Below, piece after piece: positions 1 through 9,140 of a stretch of DNA of 64,000 bases; the first letter of the stretch is position 1, and every line of letters begins with the position of its first letter. Below the pieces are notes generated by a model. That model was given only the letters and a program-made list of their open reading frames with translations. It was not told the DNA's origin and did no database searches. The DNA is from Cytobacillus gottheilii. Lineage in GTDB: Bacteria > Bacillota > Bacilli > Bacillales > Cytobacillaceae. A program made the position numbers and the translations under genes. Where the stretch lies: positions 615,340 to 679,339 of the forward strand of contig NZ_KV440945.1 in assembly GCF_001636345.1 (NCBI RefSeq), in the 5' to 3' direction.

Positions 1-1
1 A

Positions 2-886
2 AATGTAATAATCTCAGTACCACCCTTTGGAATGCTTGAAATTGGAAAAATGCTTAAAAAAGAAGATGAAAATTTAAACATTATTTATGATTATCGTGAT
101 CCATGGAATTTGTGGAACAACGGTAATTTCTTTACTAGAAGATTAGAAAAAGATTATTTAAAATATGCTTCATATTTAATATGTACCAACCAGAACTTAA
201 AAAGGGACATGGAAGAAAAGTTTAATCTCCCTAAAGAAATGTGTAAAGTTGTTGCAAATGGTTATAGTTTCGAATCATGGGAAGATGTTAACGAACTAAA
301 CAATAAACAGTCTAATTATCCTGAAATGATAATAACATATGTTGGATCAATCAATCTTGTTCCATATGGGTATAGAAATATATCTAATCTACTAGGTGCA
401 TATAGAAGAATTTTAAAAGAAGGAAAAAAAATAAAACTTAAATTTGTCGGGGTATCAAATATTAACACCAGTTATGCACTGGATATAAAGAGGGAATTTG
501 GAGATTCTATTGAGTTGATAGAGAATGTAGATAATAACATTTCATACGAATATATGATGGAATCTAACCTTTTATTACTTCTTCATACTGCAGAAGACAA
601 CTCATCCAGATATATTATTAGTGGTAAATTATATGATTATATTAAGGCTGGCAAGCCTATCCTATCAATAGGAACTAACTTTGGAATACATTCAGAAATA
701 ATTAATAGTGAGAAATTAGGGATATCAGTGGAAAATAACCCCGATAGTATATATTCAAATATAAACTATTTATATCAATTATGGTTAAAAAATGAATTGG
801 GGAAAGCTAGGTTATTCTCTTCTAATGAAACACCAAAATTTTCACGAGAGGAACAATATAAAACATACTTGGAAATATTAGAATAA
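2..886 (+). CDS. Glycosyltransferase, 5'-truncated by window edge
   Basis: Probable glycosyltransferase of a surface-polysaccharide locus; only the C-terminal ~294 residues are in the window. The reading frame is open from base 2, so the ATG at 32 is probably internal. Visible are an early DYRDPWNLW block typical of the linker/acceptor region, the middle VGSINLVPYGYRN segment where the second Rossmann domain begins, and ISGKLYDYIKAGKPIL, which matches the conserved sugar-nucleotide-binding K(L/V)xEYxAxGKPIL region of GT-B family 4-type enzymes. Donor and acceptor sugars cannot be read from sequence. It precedes the flippase by 35 bp in the same direction, so it is likely co-transcribed with the polysaccharide genes. 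Confidence 0.75.
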   Translation, partial: NVIISVPPFGMLEIGKMLKKEDENLNIIYDYRDPWNLWNNGNFFTRRLEKDYLKYASYLICTNQNLKRDMEEKFNLPKEMCKVVANGYSFESWEDVNELNNKQSNYPEMIITYVGSINLVPYGYRNISNLLGAYRRILKEGKKIKLKFVGVSNINTSYALDIKREFGDSIELIENVDNNISYEYMMESNLLLLLHTAEDNSSRYIISGKLYDYIKAGKPILSIGTNFGIHSEIINSEKLGISVENNPDSIYSNINYLYQLWLKNELGKARLFSSNETPKFSREEQYKTYLEILE

Positions 887-921
887 ATTAAACTTTGAAA
901 GTACTGATCTAGGGTGAACAA

Positions 922-2220
922 GTGGATAAATTAAAAGTGGTATTAAAAAATAATTTTGTACAAGGTATCATAGTTATTGCTGGAGGAACCGCAGCTGCCC
1001 AAATAATTAACGCATTATTTGCTCCGATTATCACTAGGGTTTATTCTCCTGAGGACTTTGGTATTTTAACATTATTTGCTGCGATTTTAGGCATTTTAGC
1101 GATAATTAGTTCTTTTAAGTATGAATCTGGAGTTGCTATTGCTGATGATGAAAAAAAGGCCATTAATGTATTGGTATTAAGTGTAATTATATTAGTGTTT
1201 TTTGTACTGACTACTTTCTTTATTTTACATTTTGTTGGCGACTATATTTTTAAGCTTTTTACAGATATATCAATCCCTATGTACCAGATTTTAATACCGT
1301 TAGGGGTATTTCTAACAGGGTTGTACACTATCTTTACACAATGGGCGTTAAGAACAAAAAATTACAAAACACTGTCTAAAACAAAGTTGACTCAGAGTTT
1401 AGTACAAAATTTAACGAAAATCGTATTAGGAACTCTTTCTTTTGGACCTGTGGGTCTTATCTTTGGTAATATACTAGGCCAAAGTTTAGGTATAACAAAG
1501 TTATCTTCCCCATTAACTAGAAATAAAAAAACCTTTTTCTCTTTAATAGATAGGAAGATTATATATTGGTGTGCAAAGAGGTATATAAGATTTCCTTTAT
1601 ATTCTGCTCCAAGTCAATTATTAAATAATCTTGGTTTACAACTTCCTATTCTTTTTATGACAACCTTATACGGTAGTGCAACCATTGGATATTATGGATT
1701 GGCAAACACCATTGTTAATCTTCCGATGAATTTGATTGGTCGTTCTGTTGCAGATGTTTTTTACGCTGAAGCTGCGAGCGCAGGTAGAGAAGACCCTATG
1801 AAATTAAAAAAATTAGCGAGAAAAGTATTTCATAAACTTTTTCTAATTGGAATAATTCCCTCAGTAATTCTTTTATTTTTAGGACCATATTTATTTTCAG
1901 TGGTTTTTGGTGACATATGGTATGAGTCAGGAGTTTACTCAAGAATAATAGCAATATTAGTTTTCTCACGATTAGTCTTTACTCCTATAACTAAAGTGTT
2001 TTCTGTTTTTGAGAAGCAAAAAGATGAATTGGTTTTTGATATCTTGAAGGTTATATTAATACTATTGGTTTATCTAATAGTTCTATTCTTTTCTCTTAAT
2101 TCATATTGGTTTGTTGGCCTATACTCTGGTATTATGTCAATTATTTATTGTTTAACTTTCCAGCGAGCAATGAAAATAATAAATAAAGAGATAGAGAAGC
2201 GACAAGTTATTAATATTTAG
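922..2220 (+). CDS. Polysaccharide flippase (Wzx/RfbX-like)
   Basis: Integral membrane protein of 432 residues with about 12 hydrophobic segments spread along its length, as in the oligosaccharide/polysaccharide-unit flippases that move lipid-linked repeats across the cytoplasmic membrane. The opening GGTAAAQIINALFAPIITRVYSPEDFGILTLF is typical of this family. The start is a GTG preceded by AGGGTGA. It sits between the glycosyltransferase and an acyltransferase, which fits assembly of an acylated polysaccharide. Substrate specificity is not deducible. Confidence 0.85.
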   Translation: MDKLKVVLKNNFVQGIIVIAGGTAAAQIINALFAPIITRVYSPEDFGILTLFAAILGILAIISSFKYESGVAIADDEKKAINVLVLSVIILVFFVLTTFFILHFVGDYIFKLFTDISIPMYQILIPLGVFLTGLYTIFTQWALRTKNYKTLSKTKLTQSLVQNLTKIVLGTLSFGPVGLIFGNILGQSLGITKLSSPLTRNKKTFFSLIDRKIIYWCAKRYIRFPLYSAPSQLLNNLGLQLPILFMTTLYGSATIGYYGLANTIVNLPMNLIGRSVADVFYAEAASAGREDPMKLKKLARKVFHKLFLIGIIPSVILLFLGPYLFSVVFGDIWYESGVYSRIIAILVFSRLVFTPITKVFSVFEKQKDELVFDILKVILILLVYLIVLFFSLNSYWFVGLYSGIMSIIYCLTFQRAMKIINKEIEKRQVINI

Positions 2221-2243
2221 ATTTAAAGGAAGTGGTCAGAAGA

Positions 2244-2897
2244 ATGAAGTTACTTATAGGCAGAGGGATTTCTTGCTTATATAGCCGATTGATAGCACCT
2301 ATGAAATATAAAAATATAAAAATAAAGTCAATCGTCCCATTCAATACAACACTAGGGGATGGTGTAGTTATAAGTGAAGATGTAATTATACCTCATAACA
2401 TTTCAATAGGAAGTTATACATTTATTGGTGATTTCACAAGAATAGAGTTTGTGAAATCTATTGGAAAATATTGCTCTATATCACATAATGTTAGAATTGG
2501 TTTAGGCTCCCATCCAAAAGACTTTTTATCTACGAGTCCTGCTCTTTATTCTAAAAGTAGAGGTTATACTAAAAGAGACTATTACAATAATATTGAAGTT
2601 GATGGTCTAACTGTAATAGACAATGATGTATTAATTAGTTCCAATGTGTCTATCCTTGCAGGGGTAAAAATAGGAACTGGGGCTATAATAGGTGCTGGAA
2701 GTGTGGTTACTAAGGATATACCACCATATGCTATTGCGGTGGGAGCACCTGCAAAAGTAATTAAATATAGGTTTGATGAAAGTACTATAGAAAGGCTTTT
2801 GAATAGTAGATGGTGGGAAAAAGATATTAGTGAAATTGTAAATTTTAACGAATTAGTGAAAGAGCCAATCAAACTTATCGATAAAATAAAGATATAA
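2244..2897 (+). CDS. Left-handed beta-helix acyltransferase (hexapeptide repeat)
   Basis: Acetyl/acyltransferase of the hexapeptide-repeat superfamily, probably O-acetylating a sugar of the polysaccharide. The middle and C-terminal parts contain imperfect hexapeptide turns (IPHNISIGSYTFIGDFTRI, VLISSNVSILAGVKIGTGAIIGAGSVVTKDIPPYAIAVGAPAKVIKYRF). The last stretch is the classic xenobiotic/CatB-type acyltransferase ending. The ATG at 2244 is preferred over an upstream GTG at 2232 because AAAGGAAG lies 11 nt ahead of it. Donor (acetyl-CoA) is inferred from the family. Confidence 0.8.
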   Translation: MKLLIGRGISCLYSRLIAPMKYKNIKIKSIVPFNTTLGDGVVISEDVIIPHNISIGSYTFIGDFTRIEFVKSIGKYCSISHNVRIGLGSHPKDFLSTSPALYSKSRGYTKRDYYNNIEVDGLTVIDNDVLISSNVSILAGVKIGTGAIIGAGSVVTKDIPPYAIAVGAPAKVIKYRFDESTIERLLNSRWWEKDISEIVNFNELVKEPIKLIDKIKI

Positions 2898-2950
2898 TTC
2901 GAATCTCCAAGGAAAGAATAAAAAAATATTTAAAATAAAGGAGTTTTCTT

Positions 2951-3829
2951 ATGAAAGGGATTATATTAGCCGGAGGAAGTGGCACTAGGCTTTACCCATT
3001 AACAAAGACAATATCTAAACAGCTCTTACCGATATATGATAAGCCAATGATTTATTATCCACTATCTACATTGATGCTTGCAGGTATTCGTGAAATATTA
3101 ATTATCTCTACACCAGAAGATACTCCACGCTTTGAGTTGTTACTAGGAGACGGTTCCCAGTTCGGGGTAAATCTATATTATGAAATTCAATCTAGTCCTG
3201 ATGGTTTGGCTCAGGCTTTTTTAATTGGTGAAAAATTCATTGGTGAAGACTCGGTTGCTATGATTTTAGGGGATAATATTTACTATGGAAGTGGTATGAG
3301 GAAAATACTTCAACGTGCGGCAAAAAAAAAATCTGGAGCAACTGTTTTCGGTTATCATGTCCAAGACCCAGAACGTTTTGGGGTGGTAGAATTTAGTGAA
3401 GAAGGCAAAGTAATTAGTGTAGAAGAAAAGCCGAAAGTTCCAAAATCGAATTATGCAATAACTGGGCTATATTTTTATGATAACCATGTAGTGGAAATAG
3501 CCAAAGGGATTAAACCTTCTGAACGAGGTGAATTAGAAATCACATCAGTTAATGAGGCATATCTAAATGCCGGAAAACTTGAAGTTGAGCTTTTGGGTCG
3601 TGGATATACATGGTTGGATACAGGTACTCATCAAAGTCTTGTTGCAGCAACTAACTTTGTTAAAACTGTAGAAGAACATCAAGGGGTAAAAATATCAGCA
3701 CCTGAGGAAATTGCTTATATTAATGGCTGGATTGGTAAGGATCAGTTAATTGAATCTGGTAAATTATTTGATAAAACTGGCTATGGTCAATATTTATTAA
3801 AAGTTGCAAACGGAGATGTTAAGTATTAA
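2951..3829 (+). CDS. rfbA: Glucose-1-phosphate thymidylyltransferase
   Basis: Makes dTDP-glucose from glucose-1-phosphate and dTTP, the first step to dTDP-L-rhamnose. At 292 aa it has the normal RmlA length. The N-terminal nucleotide-binding signature [11 protein letters not shown] is intact, followed by [16 protein letters not shown] and the metal-binding LGDNIYYG. It heads a four-gene rhamnose set (rfbA, rfbC, rfbD, rfbB) with spacings of 16 bp, 6 bp and a short overlap, so a single transcript is likely. AAAGGAG lies ahead of the ATG. Confidence 0.96.
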   Translation: MKGIILAGGSGTRLYPLTKTISKQLLPIYDKPMIYYPLSTLMLAGIREILIISTPEDTPRFELLLGDGSQFGVNLYYEIQSSPDGLAQAFLIGEKFIGEDSVAMILGDNIYYGSGMRKILQRAAKKKSGATVFGYHVQDPERFGVVEFSEEGKVISVEEKPKVPKSNYAITGLYFYDNHVVEIAKGIKPSERGELEITSVNEAYLNAGKLEVELLGRGYTWLDTGTHQSLVAATNFVKTVEEHQGVKISAPEEIAYINGWIGKDQLIESGKLFDKTGYGQYLLKVANGDVKY

Positions 3830-3845
3830 TTGTACGAGGTGAAGT

Positions 3846-4406
3846 ATGAAAATTATTGAGACAAATTTAAAGGATGTATTAGTTATTGAACCAAATGTAT
3901 TTGGAGACCACCGTGGTTGGTTTATGGAAACATACAGTTATGCAAAGTTTTCAGAGTTCGGAATTAATTTAAATTTTGTTCAGGATAATCAATCATTCTC
4001 TGCAGTTAAAGGTACATTAAGAGGGTTGCATTATCAACTAAATCCCAAGGCACAGACAAAATTGGTGCGTTGTACAAAAGGTTCAATTTTTGATGTAGCT
4101 GTAGATATTCGAGGAAATAGCCCTACTTTTGGGAAATGGTTTGGAATTGAATTATCTGATAAAAATAAAAAACAATTATTAGTACCAAAAGGGTTTGCGC
4201 ATGCGTTTATAACTTTATCAGATAACGTTGAGGTTCAGTATAAAGTCGATGAGCTTTATTCACCAGAAAATGACCGAGGTATTATTTGGAATGATCCAGT
4301 AATTAATATTGAGTGGCCAAATGATATAACTCCTATTCTTTCAGAAAAAGATCAAAAAGCACCTCTTTTAAAAGATGCTGAAAATAACTTTAATTATGGA
4401 GAGTAG
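3846..4406 (+). CDS. rfbC: dTDP-4-dehydrorhamnose 3,5-epimerase
   Basis: Cupin-fold epimerase converting dTDP-4-keto-6-deoxyglucose to dTDP-4-keto-L-rhamnose. The 186-residue length matches RmlC. GTLRGLHYQ contains the catalytic histidine, and VPKGFAHAF the conserved second histidine region. Preceded by GAGGTGA at suitable spacing. Its place between rfbA and rfbD is the usual operon context. Confidence 0.95.
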   Translation: MKIIETNLKDVLVIEPNVFGDHRGWFMETYSYAKFSEFGINLNFVQDNQSFSAVKGTLRGLHYQLNPKAQTKLVRCTKGSIFDVAVDIRGNSPTFGKWFGIELSDKNKKQLLVPKGFAHAFITLSDNVEVQYKVDELYSPENDRGIIWNDPVINIEWPNDITPILSEKDQKAPLLKDAENNFNYGE

Positions 4407-4412
4407 TGTATT

Positions 4413-5267
4413 ATGAATGTTTTAGTAACTGGTTACACAGGTCAACTCGGTTATGATGTTGTACGCGAAGGCAAAAAGCGTGGAATTAGTATGATTGGAA
4501 TTGGCAGAGAAGATTTAGATATTACTAATGAGGAAGAAGTATATAAATATGTTCAATATGTGAATCCAGATGTTATCATCCATTGTGCAGCATATACAGC
4601 CGTTGATAAAGCTGAAGATGAGAAAGAATCATGTTGGAAAGTAAATGTACTAGGAACAAAGTTTATAGCTACTGCAGCTAAGAAAGTAAAAGCAAAGCTG
4701 ATGTATATCAGTACTGATTATGTATTTGATGGTAAAGGTGAGGAGCCATTTAAAGAGGAAGATAAACCCGTTCCAGTAGGCTATTATGGACTAACAAAAT
4801 ATGAGGGAGAAAAGATTGTAAGAGATTTATATGAAGATTATTTTATTGTTCGTATTTCTTGGGTATTCGGAACCAACGGACATAATTTTATAAAAACTAT
4901 GATTCAATTATCTGAAACTCGTAATGAATTAAATGTTGTCGGAGATCAGTGTGGTTCACCAACATATACATTTGATTTAGCTCGGTTATTAATCGATATG
5001 ATACAAACTGAAAAGTATGGAGTCTATCACGCGTCAAACGAAGGCTTTTGTACATGGGCAGAGTTTGCTACAGAAATATTCACCCAAACCAACAAAGCTG
5101 TTACGATAAACTCTATTTCAACAGAAGAATATCCAACACGTGCTGTTAGACCAAAAAACTCACGAATGTCAAAGCAAAAGCTAGTTGAAAATGGGTTCGA
5201 ACCATTACCGAAGTGGCAGGATGCTTTAAAACATTATTTAAATGAATTAGCACAAGAGGTGAAATGA
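4413..5267 (+). CDS. rfbD: dTDP-4-dehydrorhamnose reductase
   Basis: NADPH-dependent reductase that completes dTDP-L-rhamnose synthesis. It is a short-chain dehydrogenase of 284 aa with the dinucleotide motif VTGYTGQLG at the N-terminus, STDYVFDG in the middle and the catalytic YxxxK within YYGLTKYEGEK. It starts 6 bp after rfbC, and its TGA overlaps the rfbB start, indicating translational coupling. Confidence 0.95.
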   Translation: MNVLVTGYTGQLGYDVVREGKKRGISMIGIGREDLDITNEEEVYKYVQYVNPDVIIHCAAYTAVDKAEDEKESCWKVNVLGTKFIATAAKKVKAKLMYISTDYVFDGKGEEPFKEEDKPVPVGYYGLTKYEGEKIVRDLYEDYFIVRISWVFGTNGHNFIKTMIQLSETRNELNVVGDQCGSPTYTFDLARLLIDMIQTEKYGVYHASNEGFCTWAEFATEIFTQTNKAVTINSISTEEYPTRAVRPKNSRMSKQKLVENGFEPLPKWQDALKHYLNELAQEVK

Positions 5268-6295
5268 TGGCCGGAAAAAAAATTCTTGTTACAGGTGGTG
5301 CCGGATTTATCGGTGGTAACTTTGTTCAATATATGGTAGCCAAGTATCCTAATTATGATATTTATAATTTAGATTTATTAACCTATGCAGGGGATTTAAC
5401 AAAGCACAAACATATTGAAAAAAGCGATAATTATCACTTTATTAGAGCAGATATTTCTAACCGTGAAACAGTTATGGCACTTTTTATAAAAGAAAAATTT
5501 GATTGCGTTGTTCATTTTGCTGCAGAAAGCCATGTTGATCGTTCTATTACAGATCCAGGAGTTTTTGTACAAACGAATGTTGTTGGCACACAAGTATTAT
5601 TAGATGCGTCAAGAGCAGTTGGTGTTACAAAATTTGTTCATGTATCAACAGATGAAGTATACGGCGAATTAGAATTTGATCCTACAACATTTTTCACAGA
5701 AGAAACGCCGCTACAGCCTAATAGTCCATATAGTGCTAGTAAGGCATCATCAGATTTATTAGTACGTGCATATAATGAAACTTATGGCCTGCCAGTAAAT
5801 ATTACACGCTGTTCAAATAATTATGGGCCATACCATTTTCCTGAAAAATTGATTCCTTTAACAATTTCACGTGTTCTAAATGAGCAAAAGGTACCTGTTT
5901 ATGGAGACGGGAAAAACATTCGTGATTGGCTACATGTAGAGGATCATTGTGCAGCAATTGATTTAGTTTTACATGAAGGTACCAACGGTGAGGTTTACAA
6001 CGTAGGTGGCCATAATGAGCGAACAAATTTAGAAGTGGTTAAAACAATTATAGAAACTTTAGGTAAATCAGAAGAGTTAATTGAATTTGTAAAAGATAGA
6101 CTAGGACATGATAAGCGTTATGCTATTGACCCAACAAAACTAGAAAAATTGGGTTGGAAACCTACTTACACGTTCGATACTGGAATTGCTCACACCATAA
6201 AATGGTACGTAGATAATCAGGATTGGTGGGAACAAATTATTAGTGGTGAATATAACAACTTTTTTAAGAAGCAATATTATTTAAAGTCCAAGTAA
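5264..6295 (+). CDS. rfbB: dTDP-glucose 4,6-dehydratase
   Basis: Second step of the dTDP-L-rhamnose pathway. It is an extended short-chain dehydrogenase of 343 aa with the NAD motif VTGGAGFIGGNF, STDEVYGEL and the catalytic YSASK. The start codon overlaps the rfbD stop (ATGA), with AGAGGTG just upstream; a second ATG directly follows and could also be used. It is the last rhamnose gene; wecC follows after about 70 bp. Confidence 0.95.
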   Translation: MMAGKKILVTGGAGFIGGNFVQYMVAKYPNYDIYNLDLLTYAGDLTKHKHIEKSDNYHFIRADISNRETVMALFIKEKFDCVVHFAAESHVDRSITDPGVFVQTNVVGTQVLLDASRAVGVTKFVHVSTDEVYGELEFDPTTFFTEETPLQPNSPYSASKASSDLLVRAYNETYGLPVNITRCSNNYGPYHFPEKLIPLTISRVLNEQKVPVYGDGKNIRDWLHVEDHCAAIDLVLHEGTNGEVYNVGGHNERTNLEVVKTIIETLGKSEELIEFVKDRLGHDKRYAIDPTKLEKLGWKPTYTFDTGIAHTIKWYVDNQDWWEQIISGEYNNFFKKQYYLKSK

Positions 6296-6365
6296 ATCTT
6301 TAATATCATATGGAAAATTGGATATAATAATTGTTTTTGATTTAGGTAAGAAAGGAATGGAAACA

Positions 6366-7592
6366 GTGTCAATTATTAATATAGTTGGTTTAGGTTATAT
6401 TGGGCTCCCGACGGCACTTATGTTTGCTAAAAGTGGACTTAAGGTAGTTGGTACAGACATAAATAATAAATTAGTAGCTTCTTTAAAAGAAGGAAATCTC
6501 ACTTTTGAGGAAACTGGTTTACAAGAATTATTTAAAGAAGCCTTGTCTAATGGAATAGAATTTTCAACAGAATATCAGAAAACACATACTTATATACTTG
6601 CAGTGCCAACACCTTATAAAAAGAAAAGTAAAAAGCTTGATCCAAAGTATGTTATTTCAGCATTAAATAGTGTTCTTGACGTCTGCGAGAAAGGTGCATC
6701 TATAATAATAGAATCAACTGTTTCCCCTGGTACAGTTGATAAATATATTCGTCCAGAGATTGAAAAAAGAGGATATGTTAATGGGGACGATATTCATTTG
6801 TTACATGCTCCTGAAAGAATCATACCTGGAAATATGATCTATGAACTTGAGCACAATTCAAGAACTATAGGGGCAGATAGTTTAGAGGTAGGTAATAAGG
6901 TTAAGGGATTATATTCAAGTTTTTGCAAGGCTGAAATTGTTGTAACTGACATTAGATCAGCGGAAATGTCTAAGGTTGTAGAGAATACCTATAGAGACAT
7001 TAATATTGCATTTGCTAATGAATTAGCTAAGATTTGCCATACGGACAATATGGATGTTTATGAGATTATTAGAATTGCCAATATGCACCCAAGAGTTAAT
7101 ATAATGAAACCTGGTCCAGGTGTTGGAGGTCATTGTATTTCCGTAGATCCATGGTTCTTGGTAGGGGATTATCCAGACCTAACTAACCTTATCTTAACTG
7201 CAAGAAAAATAAATGATTCTATGCCAAGACATGTGTTAGGAAGAATTAGAGATATAATGCGGGAGCATAACATTATGGATATAACGAAAGTTGGCATATA
7301 TGGATTAGCATATAAAGAAAATGTTGATGATACAAGAGAAAGTCCTACATTTCAATTATTAGAAAGAATGGACGAGCATTTAGCATTTGGAGTAAAAGTT
7401 TTTGACCCTTATGTAAAAGAAAGAATTGTTGATCATCAATTTATGAATTTTGAGGATTTCTTAAATGAGATAGAAATCCTTGTTATTATGGTTGGACATG
7501 ATCATATAAAAAGTAATATGGATTTCATAAAAGATAAGCTTGTTCTTGATACAAAAAATATCTGCACATTTGAAGGATCATATAAATTGTAA
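6366..7592 (+). CDS. wecC: UDP-N-acetyl-D-mannosamine dehydrogenase
   Basis: Four-electron oxidation of UDP-ManNAc to UDP-ManNAcA, a uronic acid used in surface polymers. It carries the N-terminal NAD motif VGLGYIGLP and the catalytic-cysteine block GPGVGGHCISVDPW, and is about 408 aa as expected for the UDP-glucose/GDP-mannose dehydrogenase family. The GTG at 6366 is chosen because AAGGA lies 9 nt upstream and the product then begins MSIINIVGLGY like relatives; ATG 6357 is an alternative. It pairs functionally with the adjacent, broken wecB. Confidence 0.88.
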   Translation: MSIINIVGLGYIGLPTALMFAKSGLKVVGTDINNKLVASLKEGNLTFEETGLQELFKEALSNGIEFSTEYQKTHTYILAVPTPYKKKSKKLDPKYVISALNSVLDVCEKGASIIIESTVSPGTVDKYIRPEIEKRGYVNGDDIHLLHAPERIIPGNMIYELEHNSRTIGADSLEVGNKVKGLYSSFCKAEIVVTDIRSAEMSKVVENTYRDINIAFANELAKICHTDNMDVYEIIRIANMHPRVNIMKPGPGVGGHCISVDPWFLVGDYPDLTNLILTARKINDSMPRHVLGRIRDIMREHNIMDITKVGIYGLAYKENVDDTRESPTFQLLERMDEHLAFGVKVFDPYVKERIVDHQFMNFEDFLNEIEILVIMVGHDHIKSNMDFIKDKLVLDTKNICTFEGSYKL

Positions 7593-7611
7593 GATAAAGT
7601 TGGTAGATATA

Positions 7612-8706
7612 ATGAATAAAAAAGTTATGGTGGTATTTGGCACAAGACCGGAAGCCATTAAGATGTGTCTCTAGTTAAAGAATTAAATACAAGAGAAAGA
7701 TTAGATACAGTAGTTTGTGTTACAGGTCAGCACAGAGAGATGTTAACCCAAGTACTTAACGCATTCAATATTGTCCCAAATTATAACTTATCTATAATGA
7801 AAGAAAAACAGACAATATTTGATGTAACTATAAATATATTGGAAAAAATGAAAGCTGTTCTTCAAGAAGTAAAACCTGATGTGGTGTTAGTTCACGGTGA
7901 TACTTCTACAACTTTTGTCACGTCTTTGGCTTGCTTTTACTTGCAAATTCCTGTTGGACATGTTGAGGCTGGACTAAGGACTTATAATATCTATTCCCCG
8001 TATCCAGAAGAATTTAATCGTCAAGCTGTAGGAATTGTAGCCAAGTATAATTTTGCTCCAACGGAAATGTCGAAAGATATTTATTAAAAGAAGGAAAAGA
8101 TCCATCCTCTATATATGTAACAGGTAATACTGCTATTGATGCACTTAATACTACGGTAAGAGAAGATTATTCTCATGGTCAAATTGAATGGGCGTCGGAT
8201 AGTAGACTTATTATGATTACTGCTCATAGAAGAGAAAATCTCGGTGAGCCAATGAAAAATATGTTGAAAGCAATCAAAAGGATTGTTGATGAATATCCAG
8301 ATATTAAGGCAGTATACCCATCCACATGAATCCTGTTGTTAGAGATGCTGCTAATGAGATATTAGGGAATACTGATAGAGTAAGAATTATTGAGCCCTTG
8401 GAAGTGTTAGACTTCCATAATTTCCTTTCAAGATCATATTTAATATTAACTGATAATGGTGGAATCCAAGAGGAAGCACCAAGTTTAGGGAAGCCAGTTT
8501 TAGTTATGCGGGATAACAAGCGACCTGAAGGTATAGAGGCTAGAACACTGAAATTAGTTGGTACAGATGAAGAAAATATCTATAAAAATTTCAAACTACT
8601 CCTTGAAGATAAGAATGAGTATGAAAAAATGAGTAAAGCAAGTAATCCTTATGGTGATGGATTTGCAAGTAAAAGAATTGCAGATGTGTTAGAAGGTAAA
8701 ATGTAA
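7612..8706 (+). pseudogene. wecB: UDP-N-acetylglucosamine 2-epimerase, three frameshifts
   Basis: The coding information of a non-hydrolysing UDP-GlcNAc 2-epimerase is present end to end but split over frames. The pieces are FGTRPEAIKM at 7612-7663, then HGDTSTT, HVEAGLRT and PEEFNRQ up to about 8080, then ITAHRREN up to about 8322, then TDNGGIQEEAPSLGKPVLVMR to the stop at 8706. Each break is explained by one missing base: near 7668 (a CC run), near 8074 (an A run) and near 8325 (an A after CCC). The enzyme would supply UDP-ManNAc to WecC. Either this is real decay or base-calling/assembly indels; three small homopolymer deletions in one gene leave both open. Confidence 0.85.
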
Positions 8707-8716
8707 CGAATAAACG

Positions 8717-8743
8717 CTCGCTAAGCTAAAGTTAAGCTTAGCG
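8717..8743. terminator. Stem-loop after wecB
   Basis: CGCTAAGCT and AAGCTTAGCG form a strong hairpin about 10 bp after the wecB stop. No clear T-run follows, so it may stabilise the 3' end rather than terminate strongly. Confidence 0.45.
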
Positions 8744-8823
8744 GGTGTGTATTTATGCACTTGTACTTTTGTGCGTTAATTCGGTTGATTGATTATAATA
8801 GAAATACTAAATTACTATTTATG

Positions 8824-8862
8824 CCCTCTGAGCTATAAAAAGCTAGGAGGGTTTATTTTTTT
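8824..8862 (+). terminator. Rho-independent terminator
   Basis: CCCTCtgAGCT ... AGCTagGAGGG forms a stem followed by GTTTATTTTTTT. This is the clearest terminator for the polysaccharide operon and marks the border with the mobile-element region. Confidence 0.7.
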
Positions 8863-8870
8863 ACCTCATA

Positions 8871-8886
8871 CAGAACATACGTTCTT
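8871..8886. promoter_or_regulatory. Orphan LexA (SOS) box
   Basis: GAACATACGTTC is a perfect match to the Firmicute LexA palindrome GAAC-N4-GTTC. No gene follows; IS21 debris begins about 70 bp downstream, so the regulated gene seems to have been displaced or deleted. Confidence 0.5.
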
Positions 8887-8947
8887 GTGTAAAATATTAG
8901 TATTGAAATATCAATTAAAATTAAAAAGCTTCAACACAGTTGGGAGG

Positions 8948-9018
8948 TTTATTGCAAAATAAAAGTGCAGAGTGATTATTGCAGTTGAAATGAGCCACTT
9001 ATGCGGAGCTTTGAGCCA
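8948..9018. mobile_element. Isolated IS21-type end fragments
   Basis: Two abutting insertion-sequence termini without their genes. GTTTATTGCAAAATAAAAG up to 8972 matches the end of the IS21 fragment beginning at 14575. TGATTATTGCAG at 8973 and the following GAGCCA/TGCGGAG repeats match the right end of the IS21 element at 15368-18200. They are scars of nested insertions and deletions. Confidence 0.65.
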
Positions 9019-9140
9019 GTCTGTAAACGCTAGAATAAAGTTGACAGTTTTCGCTTGATAAGATTTTACACTTTTGCTCAATTAACATACTACTTTAGTA
9101 AAATAGATATTGATGTTATTTTACTGGAGGTTAGAATTTT

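Noticed and set aside
5396-6026. Antisense ORFs inside rfbB
   Set aside because: Shadows of a well-supported gene; no ribosome site and no recognisable domain.
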